In this document: positions 34,335-42,079 of the stretch, piece after piece
Layout of the letters: every line of letters starts with the position of its first letter
How positions within the stretch are numbered: position 1 is the first letter of the stretch
Source: an uncultured Clostridia bacterium
GTDB lineage: Bacteria > Bacillota > Clostridia > Saccharofermentanales > Saccharofermentanaceae
Length of the DNA stretch: 64,000 bases
Direction of reading: 5' to 3'
Assembly (NCBI GenBank): GCA_947303255.1
Contig: CAMYXL010000003.1
Span: forward strand, 21,351-85,350
Notes under the pieces: generated by a model
Told to the model about the DNA's origin: nothing
The model's database searches: none
What the model saw: the letters and a program-made list of their open reading frames with translations, nothing else
Translations under genes and position numbers: made by a program

Positions 34335-34439
34335 TGGGGGAATAATTGTGCAGGGTGTATCAATCAAGATCAATAATAAACTTTCAAAATGAACGATTTG
34401 CTTCTTGCAAATCGCTTTGGATGTTGTATTATTGTATTG

Positions 34440-34455
34440 GTTAGCACGTACTAAC
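34440..34455 (+). promoter_or_regulatory. DtxR/IdeR-like operator 1 before feoA
   Basis: GTTAGCACGTACTAAC: inverted repeat GTTAG-N6-CTAAC, resembling the iron-dependent DtxR/IdeR half-sites. One of four copies around the feo genes. Confidence 0.65.
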
Positions 34456-34474
34456 ATATATTTTTTGTTTAAAG

Positions 34475-34490
34475 GTTAGCGTCTACTAAC
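34475..34490 (+). promoter_or_regulatory. DtxR/IdeR-like operator 2 before feoA
   Basis: GTTAGCGTCTACTAAC, 35 bases downstream of operator 1 and just before the ribosome binding site. Confidence 0.65.
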
Positions 34491-34501
34491 TAAAGGAGTG
34501 A

Positions 34502-34717
34502 ATGATGATGCCGCTTTGTTTTGCTAACATAGGTGAGGAGAACATTATCAAAAAAGTCGGAGGCAGCCCCGAGCTCAAGAAACACCTGGAAGATCTGGGT
34601 TTTGTAGTCGGAGGCAGTGTCGTAGTGGTCAATACTCTTCAGGGAAATGTGATCGTGAATGTTAAGGAATCACGAGTTGCCATAAGCGAAGAGATGGCCA
34701 GAAAAATAATGATTTAA
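34502..34717 (+). CDS. feoA: FeoA family ferrous iron transport protein (first copy)
   Basis: Small cytoplasmic SH3-like protein of 71 aa that works with FeoB. Sequence landmarks: IIKKVGGSPELKKHLEDLGF and GGSVVVVNTLQGNVIVNVKESRVAISEEMA, typical FeoA. Three ATG codons occur in a row at the start; AAGGAG precedes them, so the exact start could be any of them. A second FeoA-type gene follows 10 bases later. Two GTTAG-N6-CTAAC operators upstream predict repression by an iron-loaded DtxR-type regulator. Confidence 0.9.
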   Translation: MMMPLCFANIGEENIIKKVGGSPELKKHLEDLGFVVGGSVVVVNTLQGNVIVNVKESRVAISEEMARKIMI

Positions 34718-34727
34718 GGAGAGTTGG

Positions 34728-34949
34728 ATGATGACACTTAAGCAGGTAAAGGTCGGTAAGACTGTTAAGGTCGTAAAGATCCAGGGAACGGGTCCGGTCA
34801 AAAGAAGGATCATGGACATGGGTATCACAAAAGGCGTAGAGATCTTTGTCCGTAAGGTTGCGCCTCTCGGAGATCCTATTGAGATCAACGTAAGAGGTTA
34901 TGAATTGTCACTTCGTAAGGCTGATGCCGAGATGGTCGAAGTAGAGTAA
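34728..34949 (+). CDS. FeoA family ferrous iron transport protein (second copy)
   Basis: A 73-aa FeoA-type protein of a different subgroup from the first copy: LKQVKVGKTVKVVKIQGTGPVKRRIMDMGIT, VRKVAPLGDPIEINVRGYELSLRKADAEMV. The KRRIMDMG turn is the standard FeoA signature. Start ATG behind AAGGAGAG. Paired FeoA genes before feoB are frequent in Clostridia. Two more iron-type operators lie between this gene and feoB, so feoB may also have its own promoter. Confidence 0.92.
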   Translation: MMTLKQVKVGKTVKVVKIQGTGPVKRRIMDMGITKGVEIFVRKVAPLGDPIEINVRGYELSLRKADAEMVEVE

Positions 34950-34968
34950 GTTTTTTATTTGAGCATAA

Positions 34969-34984
34969 GTTAGCGCAAACTAAC
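34969..34984 (+). promoter_or_regulatory. DtxR/IdeR-like operator 3 before feoB
   Basis: GTTAGCGCAAACTAAC, same GTTAG-N6-CTAAC layout as the two operators before feoA. Confidence 0.6.
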
Positions 34985-35002
34985 CAAAGACTATATATAT
35001 CG

Positions 35003-35018
35003 GTTAGGTAATGCTAAT
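35003..35018 (+). promoter_or_regulatory. DtxR/IdeR-like operator 4 before feoB
   Basis: GTTAGGTAATGCTAAT, a slightly weaker copy; 34 bases from operator 3, close to the 35-base spacing seen before feoA. Confidence 0.55.
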
Positions 35019-35036
35019 TAAGAAAGGTGGATTGTT

Positions 35037-37508
35037 ATGGATCTCAGAATTGCCTTAGCAGGTAATCCGAACAGCGGTAAGACTACATTGTTTAACGCAC
35101 TCACCGGCTCCAATCAGTTTGTAGGTAACTGGCCTGGAGTAACGGTTGAAAAGAAGGAAGGTAAACTTAAAAAGCACGATGGTGTTGTTATCACAGACCT
35201 TCCGGGTATCTATTCACTTTCTCCATATACATTGGAGGAAGTAGTTGCAAGAAATTATCTTATTAAGGAAAGACCTAATGCGATATTAAATATCGTAGAC
35301 GGTACCAACCTTGAACGAAACCTTTATCTCACAACACAACTGACAGAACTTGGTATTCCTGTCGTTATCGCCATTAACATGATGGATGTAGTTAAGAAGA
35401 ACGGCGACAAGATCGACATGAAGGAACTGTCCAGACAGTTCGGTTGTAAGGTAGTCGAGATATCAGCTCTTAAGGGTACAGGCATTATGGAAGCAGCTGA
35501 AGCTGCTATCGAAGCTGCCAATAACACAAAGACTATTCCTACACATTCGTTCTCGGGACCGGTTGAACATGCCATCGCTCATATCGAGGAGGCAGCAGTT
35601 CATGACCTTCCTGAAGAACAGCAGAGATGGTATGCGATCAAGATCTTCGAGAGAGACGATAAGGTCTTGGAGCAGTTAAGTATCCCTGTTGATAAGATGG
35701 CTCACATCGAATCGGATATCAAAGCTGCGGAGCAGGAACTTGATGACGATTCGGAATCCATCATCACAAACGAGAGATATATCTTTATTGCTAATGCAAT
35801 GAAGTCCTCATATAAGAAAAAGAGTGCAGGCAAGATGACCGCATCAGACAAGATCGACAGGATCGTAACGAACCGTTGGCTCGGTCTTCCGATCTTTGCA
35901 CTCATAATGATCGTAGTCTACTACGTTTCCATGGTAACAGTCGGTGCTGCTGCAACAGACTGGGTTAACGACGGCGTATTCGGAGACGGTTTCCACCTCT
36001 TCGGCATCGGTACATCCAAGTACGAAGAAGCAGCCGAAGAATACGGTGACACTAATGCAATCATGGCTTCCATCGTCGATGAGTACGGTGACGATTCTAT
36101 GGCTGAAGCGCTCGACAGTGAAGACGGCTTAAGCGATGATCAGATCGCAGCACTTAAGGCAGCTGTTCCTGCTGATGCAGCTTTAACTTATGAACTTGAA
36201 AATGAAGAGACCTTGGAAGTAACCGAAGAGGAAGCTTCCTATGAAGATATCACTGCTTCTCTTGATAAATATGGCAGCGAGCCTGATCCTTCCGAATACG
36301 GAGTATGGGTTCCTAGTATTCCTGCATTAATTGAGAGCCTTCTTGATAAGGCAGGCTGTGCTGACTGGCTCAAGGGTCTTATCCTTAACGGTATCGTAGC
36401 AGGTGTCGGCGCAGTATTGGGCTTTGTTCCGCAGATGCTCGTATTGTTCTTCTTCCTGGCATTCCTTGAGTCCTGCGGATACATGGCTCGAATCGCATTC
36501 GTCCTCGACCGTATCTTCAGAAAGTTCGGTCTTTCAGGTAAATCATTTATCCCAATGCTCGTCGGTACAGGTTGCGGTATCCCTGGCATCATGGCCTCCC
36601 GTACCATCGAAAACGAGCGCGATCGAAGAATGACCATAATGACAACAACCTTCATCCCATGTGGTGCCAAGGTTCCGTTCATTGCCATGATCGCAGGTGC
36701 GATCTTCGGCGGATCAGCATTTCAGAAATCAGTCGTATCCGTATCCGCATATTTCGTTGGTATGGCTGCGATCATTGTCTCAGGTATCATCCTCAAAAAG
36801 ACAAAGAGGTTCGCGGGTGAGCCTGCTCCGTTTGTTATGGAGCTTCCTGCTTACCACTTGCCGACACTCAGCAACATCCTCCGTTCAACATGGGAGCGTG
36901 GCTGGTCCTTCATCAAGAAGGCAGGAACGGTTATCCTTCTTTCAACTATCTTCATATGGTTCACGACATACTTTGGTGTTGTTGACGGTTCAATAAAGAT
37001 GCTCGAGGAAGATCAGCTTGATATGTCATTCCTCGCCAACATCGGTTCTGTTCTTGCTTGGGTATTTAAGCCTCTTGGCTGGGGCAACTGGCAGGCAACA
37101 GTCGCTTCCATTACGGGACTTGTTGCTAAGGAAAACATCGTAGGTACGATGGGAATCCTCTACGGCGGCGGAGACAAGACAGTCTATCAGACACTTGCAA
37201 GCGTATTTACCGGTGTAACGGGATACTCCTTCCTCGTATTTAATCTCCTCTGCGCTCCTTGCTTTGCAGCTATCGGCGCCATCAAGAGAGAGATGAACAA
37301 CTGGAAATGGACAACATTTGCTGTTGCTTATGAGTGCGGATTTGCTTATGTGATCGCGTTCCTCGTAACACAGATCGGAAATGTATTCTTCGGAAGTGTA
37401 AATGTCGTAGGACTTATCATTGCAATAGCTCTTGTTGGTCTTATGGGATATCTCCTCTTCCGTCCTTATAAGGAAGCAGAAAAGCTCAGTGTATCTGTAA
37501 AGGTTTGA
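35037..37508 (+). CDS. feoB: Ferrous iron transporter FeoB
   Basis: Membrane iron(II) transporter of 823 aa with a cytoplasmic G domain. G1 is GNPNSGKT (9-16), the G2 region VGNWPGVTVEKKEG, G3 DLPGIYSLSPYT and G4 INMMD. After the helical domain come the membrane helices with two Gate regions, LESCGYMARIAFVLDR and TGCGIPGIMASRTIE ... PCGAKVPF. Odd feature: between the first and second membrane segments (about residues 305-430) there is an acidic insert rich in E, D and A, far longer than the usual loop and predicted to face outward. Start behind AAGGTGG. Upstream operators indicate iron repression. Confidence 0.96.
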   Translation: MDLRIALAGNPNSGKTTLFNALTGSNQFVGNWPGVTVEKKEGKLKKHDGVVITDLPGIYSLSPYTLEEVVARNYLIKERPNAILNIVDGTNLERNLYLTTQLTELGIPVVIAINMMDVVKKNGDKIDMKELSRQFGCKVVEISALKGTGIMEAAEAAIEAANNTKTIPTHSFSGPVEHAIAHIEEAAVHDLPEEQQRWYAIKIFERDDKVLEQLSIPVDKMAHIESDIKAAEQELDDDSESIITNERYIFIANAMKSSYKKKSAGKMTASDKIDRIVTNRWLGLPIFALIMIVVYYVSMVTVGAAATDWVNDGVFGDGFHLFGIGTSKYEEAAEEYGDTNAIMASIVDEYGDDSMAEALDSEDGLSDDQIAALKAAVPADAALTYELENEETLEVTEEEASYEDITASLDKYGSEPDPSEYGVWVPSIPALIESLLDKAGCADWLKGLILNGIVAGVGAVLGFVPQMLVLFFFLAFLESCGYMARIAFVLDRIFRKFGLSGKSFIPMLVGTGCGIPGIMASRTIENERDRRMTIMTTTFIPCGAKVPFIAMIAGAIFGGSAFQKSVVSVSAYFVGMAAIIVSGIILKKTKRFAGEPAPFVMELPAYHLPTLSNILRSTWERGWSFIKKAGTVILLSTIFIWFTTYFGVVDGSIKMLEEDQLDMSFLANIGSVLAWVFKPLGWGNWQATVASITGLVAKENIVGTMGILYGGGDKTVYQTLASVFTGVTGYSFLVFNLLCAPCFAAIGAIKREMNNWKWTTFAVAYECGFAYVIAFLVTQIGNVFFGSVNVVGLIIAIALVGLMGYLLFRPYKEAEKLSVSVKV

Positions 37509-37512
37509 TATT

Positions 37513-37695
37513 ATGATCGGTTTTTTGAAAGATAACATTGGCACGATAGTGACAGGACTTGTAGTTCTGGGTGTGGTCATCCTTATAGTGGTGAACATGA
37601 GGAAAGACAAGAAGAAAAACAAGAGTTCCTGCGGTTGTAACTGTGCAGGCTGTGCCATGGCGGGAGCGTGCCACAGCACTAAGAAAGACAACTAA
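37513..37695 (+). CDS. FeoB-associated Cys-rich membrane protein
   Basis: A 60-aa protein starting 4 bases after the feoB stop. One membrane helix (about 9-28, IGTIVTGLVVLGVVILIVV), then a basic stretch and a cysteine cluster CGCNCAGCAMAGAC. This matches the small FeoB-associated Cys-rich proteins found after feoB in Firmicutes. A role in handling iron or an iron-sulfur cluster near FeoB is presumed, not shown. Confidence 0.9.
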   Translation: MIGFLKDNIGTIVTGLVVLGVVILIVVNMRKDKKKNKSSCGCNCAGCAMAGACHSTKKDN

Positions 37696-37732
37696 CCTAT
37701 GACCTCCTGATAGATGTTATTCACTCGCAAAG

Positions 37733-37767
37733 AGACTGTTCGATCTGAAAGATCGGGCAGTCTTTTT
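37733..37767 (+). terminator. Rho-independent terminator of the feo operon
   Basis: Stem AGACTGTTCGATCT / AGATCGGGCAGTCT followed by five T. Confidence 0.9.
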
Positions 37768-37825
37768 CGAAAAGGAGAAAAAAATAAAAAAATAGAGCGA
37801 AACGTTTCGAGAAAAACAAAATATT

Positions 37826-37947
37826 TGATATACAAAGACAAGAAAATGTTATCTAATATAGGTGTCACATTACGGTGGACGTAAGAAAGAAATAATACTT
37901 TGGGCAAATGTTATGTGAGCTGCACTCCTTAGGGGTGCAGTTTTTTT
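37826..37947 (+). ncRNA. Candidate small structured RNA
   Basis: Between the feo terminator and the next gene stands TTGATA (37826) and a T/A-rich -10-like region, then CACAT, a hairpin TTACG-GTGGA-CGTAA, an ATGTG that can pair with CACAT, and a terminator hairpin CTGCACTCC / GGGGTGCAG with seven T (37920-37947). No open frame of note. The compact promoter-structure-terminator layout suggests a small RNA; I cannot assign a family. Confidence 0.4.
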
Positions 37948-37983
37948 GTGTTATAATGAAGGTCTCTAAGGAGGTAAGGGACT

Positions 37984-38157
37984 ATGAAAAAATCGAAAGT
38001 AATACTTGCCAGCGGTGCTATCTTCTGTGTAGCTCTTAATCTGACGGCATGCGTTTACGGCGCACCTCCTGATTATAATGAGACCAGCACCCAGGCTACG
38101 GAAGTACAGGAGACAAACGAAGAAACAGAGGAATCTGTCGAATCAGAAGAATCTTAA
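37984..38157 (+). CDS. Very small lipoprotein
   Basis: A 57-aa frame not in the ORF track, behind a perfect AAGGAGG. Signal peptide MKKSKVILASGAIFCVALN, lipobox LTAC. The mature part is only about 35 residues, starting with VYGAPPDYN and ending in an acidic E/T/S tail (EETEESVESEES). The signal, the ribosome binding site and a TATAAT at 37951-37956 support a real gene. Acidic tails like this also occur in the linker lipoproteins at 8.6-11.7 kb. Function unknown; it lies 16 bases before the TSCPD gene and is probably co-transcribed with it. Confidence 0.75.
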   Translation: MKKSKVILASGAIFCVALNLTACVYGAPPDYNETSTQATEVQETNEETEESVESEES

Positions 38158-38173
38158 GTAACGGAGAAGGAAA

Positions 38174-38437
38174 ATGACACATCACGAATACAGAACAAAG
38201 TACACATGCTCACAGCTCATCGAATTTGATCTCGACGGAGATATCGTTCACAACATCAAATTCTACGGAGGATGCGACGGTAACCTTAAGGCTATCTCCA
38301 AGGCTGTTGAGGGATGGACTGTCGATAAGATCGAAGAGGTCTTCTCAGGTAATCTCTGCGGCATGAAGCCGACATCCTGTGCAGACCAGCTGGCTAAGGC
38401 TGTGCGTCAGGGATTGAACGAGGATCTGGCAGGCTGA
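38174..38437 (+). CDS. TSCPD-domain protein (TIGR03905 type)
   Basis: Small soluble protein of 87 aa. The C-terminal TSCPD signature is visible as GMKPTSCADQLAKAV, preceded by NIKFYGGCDGNLKAISKAVEG. The domain also occurs at the C-terminus of some ribonucleotide reductases, where it may bind nucleic acid or metal through cysteines; the stand-alone form has no established function. Start ATG behind GGAGAAGG. Confidence 0.9.
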   Translation: MTHHEYRTKYTCSQLIEFDLDGDIVHNIKFYGGCDGNLKAISKAVEGWTVDKIEEVFSGNLCGMKPTSCADQLAKAVRQGLNEDLAG

Positions 38438-38462
38438 TCGTGATTTTAATTCTCAAACAACT

Positions 38463-38500
38463 AAACGGGACTGTCCTTGTAAGAACAGTCCCGTTTGTTA
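38463..38500. terminator. Bidirectional terminator
   Basis: AAACGGGACTGT ... ACAGTCCCGTTT: a 12-base perfect outer stem with T-rich flanks on both strands, between two convergent genes. Confidence 0.85.
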
Positions 38501-38510
38501 TGCAAGATTA

Positions 38511-39581
38511 TTACTTCTTGATTATGACGAAATCATAGTTGCCAAGTCCGATAAATTGACAGTTCACTATGGTATATGTTGTTCCTGCGCTCAAATCCAC
38601 ATCGTGCCACGTATCAAATGTCTTGCCGGATCTGAAATTCTTGATCTCGTTGTCGTACTCGTCATATATATATGTGTCACATGTAATGGAATCACCATCA
38701 TTTGCAATCCTTATGGAATAAGTACCGTCTTCATCAGGAGTAAAAGTATAGTAGTTCGCCTGGTGTTCATACTCGAATGAATCGGAGACCGCGCCGAGTC
38801 CGGAAATCTCTACAGTTTCTTTTTGCTCGATGATCATAAGAGTTATGACCATTGGAATGGAACCGCTGTAGCACTGGATATGGTAATTGTTCTCACCAAT
38901 CAGGTCAACCGTTTTCTGTCCAACGAACCACGTGTGAAGGATCTCGTTACCGAGATCATCCGTGATGGTTACTGTAGGGCCGTGATTCTCATTGGATTTA
39001 AGTACCAGTTCATAACGTCCGTTTCTCGGAGCGGTATATTCAAAGGTTTCTGTTGCGCCGTTCTCCTGAAGATCAGCTTCAAAAGTAACCACATTGGCTT
39101 TATCTACAGTACATATAACATCATAAGTCGGATCAGTTTCTTCCGTTGAACTTTCAACTATGGTATTGGAATTATACTGACTGAAATCATAACCGGATCT
39201 GCTTATTGCAGTAAGTATAAAGAGCGTCGCGAAAATTGGTATCGCAACTGCGACAACGATTATCCAGATCCAAGCCTTGGACTTTCTTGGAGCCGCTGCT
39301 GCTCTTTGAGCTCTTATAGCTTCCTGCTGTCTTCTTCTGGCTTCAGCCTCAGCCTGCGCAGCAGCGATCTGTTCGCGCTCTGCTTCGTACTGGGCGATCT
39401 GCCTGCCTTTTTCAAACTCATATCCTGCAACCATGGCATTATCAGGATTCATACCCTGAGAAACCTGTTCCTGCTCCATAGCAAATGAACTTCCGCAGCA
39501 TTCACATGAGTAAGTTTTCTTGCCTTCATCTTCTGTCAGTTTCGCACCGCAGTTCGGGCAAGCCATATTTACGATCTTCAT
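38511..39581 (-). CDS. Zinc-ribbon membrane protein with extracytoplasmic beta domains
   Basis: A 356-aa membrane protein. I chose ATG 39581 (MKIVNMACPNCG) because AGGGG lies 7 bases upstream of it, against 1 base for the track start. The N-terminal zinc ribbon has two CxxC pairs (ACPNCGAKL, CECCGSSF). An Ala/Glu/Arg/Gln-rich helix (about 55-95) suggests coiled coil; one membrane helix lies at about 104-124. The extracytoplasmic part (about 140-356) seems to hold two similar beta modules, each with FEY followed by a YELVLKSNENHG- or YSIRIANDGDS-type strand, resembling pre-peptidase C-terminal folds. The N-terminus faces the cytoplasm. Function unknown; it may link a cytoplasmic partner to an outside ligand. 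Confidence 0.82.
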   Translation of the reverse strand: MKIVNMACPNCGAKLTEDEGKKTYSCECCGSSFAMEQEQVSQGMNPDNAMVAGYEFEKGRQIAQYEAEREQIAAAQAEAEARRRQQEAIRAQRAAAAPRKSKAWIWIIVVAVAIPIFATLFILTAISRSGYDFSQYNSNTIVESSTEETDPTYDVICTVDKANVVTFEADLQENGATETFEYTAPRNGRYELVLKSNENHGPTVTITDDLGNEILHTWFVGQKTVDLIGENNYHIQCYSGSIPMVITLMIIEQKETVEISGLGAVSDSFEYEHQANYYTFTPDEDGTYSIRIANDGDSITCDTYIYDEYDNEIKNFRSGKTFDTWHDVDLSAGTTYTIVNCQFIGLGNYDFVIIKK

Positions 39582-39772
39582 ATACATACCCCTGGATAAA
39601 CAAATCTGCCTAGATTATATAAAATATTTTGTCAGTGTCTAACTATAAAACTGGCTTCATCATGAACGATTTCGCATGTTCTTGTGGGATAAATTCAAGA
39701 CATTACGGAGAGTATACTTCGATCAGGATTCCGGAACAGAAGATTTGTAAAGTAAATGTTAACAGTCGAGCA

Positions 39773-39792
39773 ATGTACTAAAAATGGTACAT
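39773..39792. promoter_or_regulatory. Inverted repeat upstream of the FtsK-like gene
   Basis: ATGTAC-N8-GTACAT, about 68 bases before the start codon. A possible operator for the WYL regulator encoded downstream. No gene is seen in 39582-39859. Confidence 0.4.
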
Positions 39793-39859
39793 AACTTTGT
39801 GCTACCCTTGGGGCAGAAGAAACGAAAATCTATTGCATAAATGCAAGGAGGAAAAACAA

Positions 39860-41059
39860 ATGATGATGAGTTACGAAGGTCAAGAATTAATTGATCTGTT
39901 GGATGAGGGAGCTGCATACGGTGTGTATGTAAGCGATGAACAACTTAAGAGTAATGCCGATGCGCTTAACAAGGTTTTTAAGGATATGGAAATCGGAGCT
40001 AAGGTCATGAAATTTGTAGGAGGACCTGCTTTCTCCGAATACAGATTGAGCGTGAAGGATATCGCTTCGATAGAAAAGATAGAAGCCTTCGGGGAAGAGA
40101 TCCGCGAGAAGATGGGAGTCAGATCTTTCCGCATAGTAAGGGAAAGACGCTTCGGCTTAAGGATGAGAGAGGTCACGGTCGAGATGGCCAATAGCCAACT
40201 TACGGAGGTGAAGCTCAAGGACTTTTTCACCGATTTCAGATTCAGGTTATCGTCAATGATGATACCTCTGGGAGCAGGAACACACAGGCGTTATTCTGCT
40301 GACCTGGGTGATAACATCTTCGTGGGCGGCGATATTTATACAGAAGTAAACGGCTATATTGATGCGGTGATATTGTCCCTTCTGTGTACGCAGACTCCGA
40401 GAGATCTTAATCTGATCCTGATCGGTTCAAGTAGTAAGAGTTTTGAAGAATTGGAAGGTATTCCGCATGTAGACGGTTCCGTTGTCAGAGATGTGAGTGA
40501 TCTAAGAGGAGTTCTTAGAGACATCGACAGAAAGATCAACGACAGATACGAACTCTTCTACGGAAATAATACCAGGAGCTTTGTCGAGTATAACAGAGAA
40601 GCAAGATTCACGAGAAGAAGCGAGAGACTCCCGAGGATCGTTTGTGTGATAAGCGATATCGGAGATTACATACTTGATGAGGAAGACCGTAAAAAGCTAT
40701 GCCGCGTCATCCTGCGAGGAAAGAATGCGGGAGTCAATTTCCTCATTGCGACTACGGATCTTCTGGAATCGGATATTGCACAGGATATCAAGGATGTCAT
40801 TGATGCACGAGTAGCTTTTCAGGTAATAGGAGAACAAGAAAGCAGGACGATCCTGGATCTTGATCTGGCAACCGGTCTTCTCGGTGAGGGAGATCTTATC
40901 TACTCGACTCCTACCGATACGGAAAAAGTTCAAAGTCCGAGAGTTTCAGCAGAGGAATATAGAAGGGTAACGGAATACATAAGACAGAATCAGAGTGAGC
41001 TTTATGCGGAGAGAAGACCGATCAGACACTCCCGTGAACTGCCTGATTCAGACGAGTAA
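39860..41059 (+). CDS. FtsK/SpoIIIE-like core protein lacking Walker A and B residues
   Basis: A 399-aa soluble protein; ATG 39860 follows AAGGAGG, and the track start at 39797 adds a spurious 21 residues. It follows FtsK alpha and beta domains end to end: GAKVMKFVGGPAFSEYRLSV matches the alpha strand, and ILSLLCTQTPRDLNLILIG, EGIPHVDGSVVRDVSDLRGVL, AGVNFLIATTD, ESRTILDLDLATGLLGEGD match the RecA-like motor. The membrane and gamma domains are absent. The Walker A segment GxTGSGKS is replaced by GGDIYTEVNG (about 156-165), with no Lys or Ser, and Walker B (normally DExAD) reads SDIGD. ATP hydrolysis is therefore unlikely. It may be a structural or regulatory relative of FtsK. The WYL regulator follows 15 bases later. 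Confidence 0.82.
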   Translation: MMMSYEGQELIDLLDEGAAYGVYVSDEQLKSNADALNKVFKDMEIGAKVMKFVGGPAFSEYRLSVKDIASIEKIEAFGEEIREKMGVRSFRIVRERRFGLRMREVTVEMANSQLTEVKLKDFFTDFRFRLSSMMIPLGAGTHRRYSADLGDNIFVGGDIYTEVNGYIDAVILSLLCTQTPRDLNLILIGSSSKSFEELEGIPHVDGSVVRDVSDLRGVLRDIDRKINDRYELFYGNNTRSFVEYNREARFTRRSERLPRIVCVISDIGDYILDEEDRKKLCRVILRGKNAGVNFLIATTDLLESDIAQDIKDVIDARVAFQVIGEQESRTILDLDLATGLLGEGDLIYSTPTDTEKVQSPRVSAEEYRRVTEYIRQNQSELYAERRPIRHSRELPDSDE

Positions 41060-41074
41060 AAAGAGGGGATAATT

Positions 41075-42079
41075 ATGGCAGGTATTGAACCCAAAATGCT
41101 TTCTATGTTGAGGATATACGATATTCTCGTCAAGTACAGTGACGAGAATCATCCGATGACCCAGGCTGATATAATCGAGAAACTGGAATCGGATTTTGGT
41201 ATCTCTCTTGATCGTAAAGCTGTCGCAAGAAAGCTCTCTGCTCTTAAAGAGATCGGACATGAAATACCGCAGACACGTAAGGGATGCTATCTTAAACAGA
41301 GGGTCTTCGAAGATTCGGAACTTCACTTCCTGATCGATATGGTACGTGGCAATACGATAATCAGTCCGAGACATGCGAGCGATCTTATCGAGAAATTGAG
41401 CAGCCTGAGCAATGCTTATTTCAAGCCGCGTATCAGTGTGGTGCCGGAGGATATAGGTGCAGCTAAGAAGGGTGATAACCCGGCTCTGTTTCTGAATGTA
41501 GATCTTATATACGAAGCAATCTCTGCGGGGAAACAGATCAAGTATGACTATAACCTCTATGGAAACGATAAAAAACTACGTAAATCTTCGGAACAGATCG
41601 TAAGTCCGTATCAGCTTTTTTTCCATATGCAGGGATACTATCTTATGGCTTATTCCGAGGCTAAGGAGCATATCTCTTTTCACAGGATCGAACGCATTAC
41701 AAATATTGAGATCATCGATAAGGCAATTACACCGATCACCAAGATAAAAGGCTATGAAAAAGGCCTCCCGCAGAATTTCTATACTGCGGCAAGACCTTAT
41801 ATGTTCTCAGATAAACCGGAGAGGATCGAACTTCTGATCAATGATGATAAATATCCGATCAACCAGCTTGTCGAGTGGTTCGGAAAAGATATCTCGATAA
41901 AAAAGAGCGATGAACATCCGGGTCATTATGAGGTGAGCCTCATAGCAAGTCCGAAGGCCATGAAACTCTGGGCACTGCAGTACGCAGACCATGTCGTTAT
42001 CAAGAATCCTCCGGAACTGGCTGATAGTGTTTTGGAGTCACTGAACTATGCTATCGACCACTACGAAGACGAGTATTAA
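41075..42079 (+). CDS. WYL-domain transcriptional regulator
   Basis: A 334-aa regulator. An N-terminal winged helix (about 1-75: DILVKYSDENHPMTQADIIEKL, LDRKAVARKLSALKEIGHEI) precedes the WYL domain (about 140-225) with SPYQLFFHMQGYYLMAYSEA and FHRIERITNIEII, then a C-terminal WCX-like part (about 255-330). WYL proteins sense ligands, often nucleic acid or nucleotides, and many control phage-defence or DNA-damage genes; that role is not shown here. Co-transcribed with the FtsK-like gene. The stop overlaps by 3-4 bases the stop of the convergent ABC exporter gene. Confidence 0.9.
   Translation: MAGIEPKMLSMLRIYDILVKYSDENHPMTQADIIEKLESDFGISLDRKAVARKLSALKEIGHEIPQTRKGCYLKQRVFEDSELHFLIDMVRGNTIISPRHASDLIEKLSSLSNAYFKPRISVVPEDIGAAKKGDNPALFLNVDLIYEAISAGKQIKYDYNLYGNDKKLRKSSEQIVSPYQLFFHMQGYYLMAYSEAKEHISFHRIERITNIEIIDKAITPITKIKGYEKGLPQNFYTAARPYMFSDKPERIELLINDDKYPINQLVEWFGKDISIKKSDEHPGHYEVSLIASPKAMKLWALQYADHVVIKNPPELADSVLESLNYAIDHYEDEY

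Larger units (their letters stand above)
34087..34501 (+). other. Intergenic region: possible short transcript, then the feo promoter
   Basis: Contains a TATAAT at 34135-34140, AAAGAGGTGG followed by a 22-codon open frame (ATG 34171, MVSESELFKSDLVSGSSLL...), and a terminator near 34304-34333. After that, an AT-rich stretch leads to the two iron-type operators before feoA. The short frame could be a small peptide or simply part of a small RNA; I see no similarity to a known riboswitch. GGTGGTACC resembles part of a T-box motif but lacks the rest. Confidence 0.4.

Noticed and set aside
37026-37691. 221-aa minus-strand ORF opposite the end of feoB
   Set aside because: Overlaps feoB and the Cys-rich partner, both clearly real on the plus strand.
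39306-39488. 60-aa plus-strand ORF inside the zinc-ribbon protein gene
   Set aside because: Antisense to a coding region with a strong Ala/Glu-rich helix; Ser/Leu-rich translation is the expected shadow.
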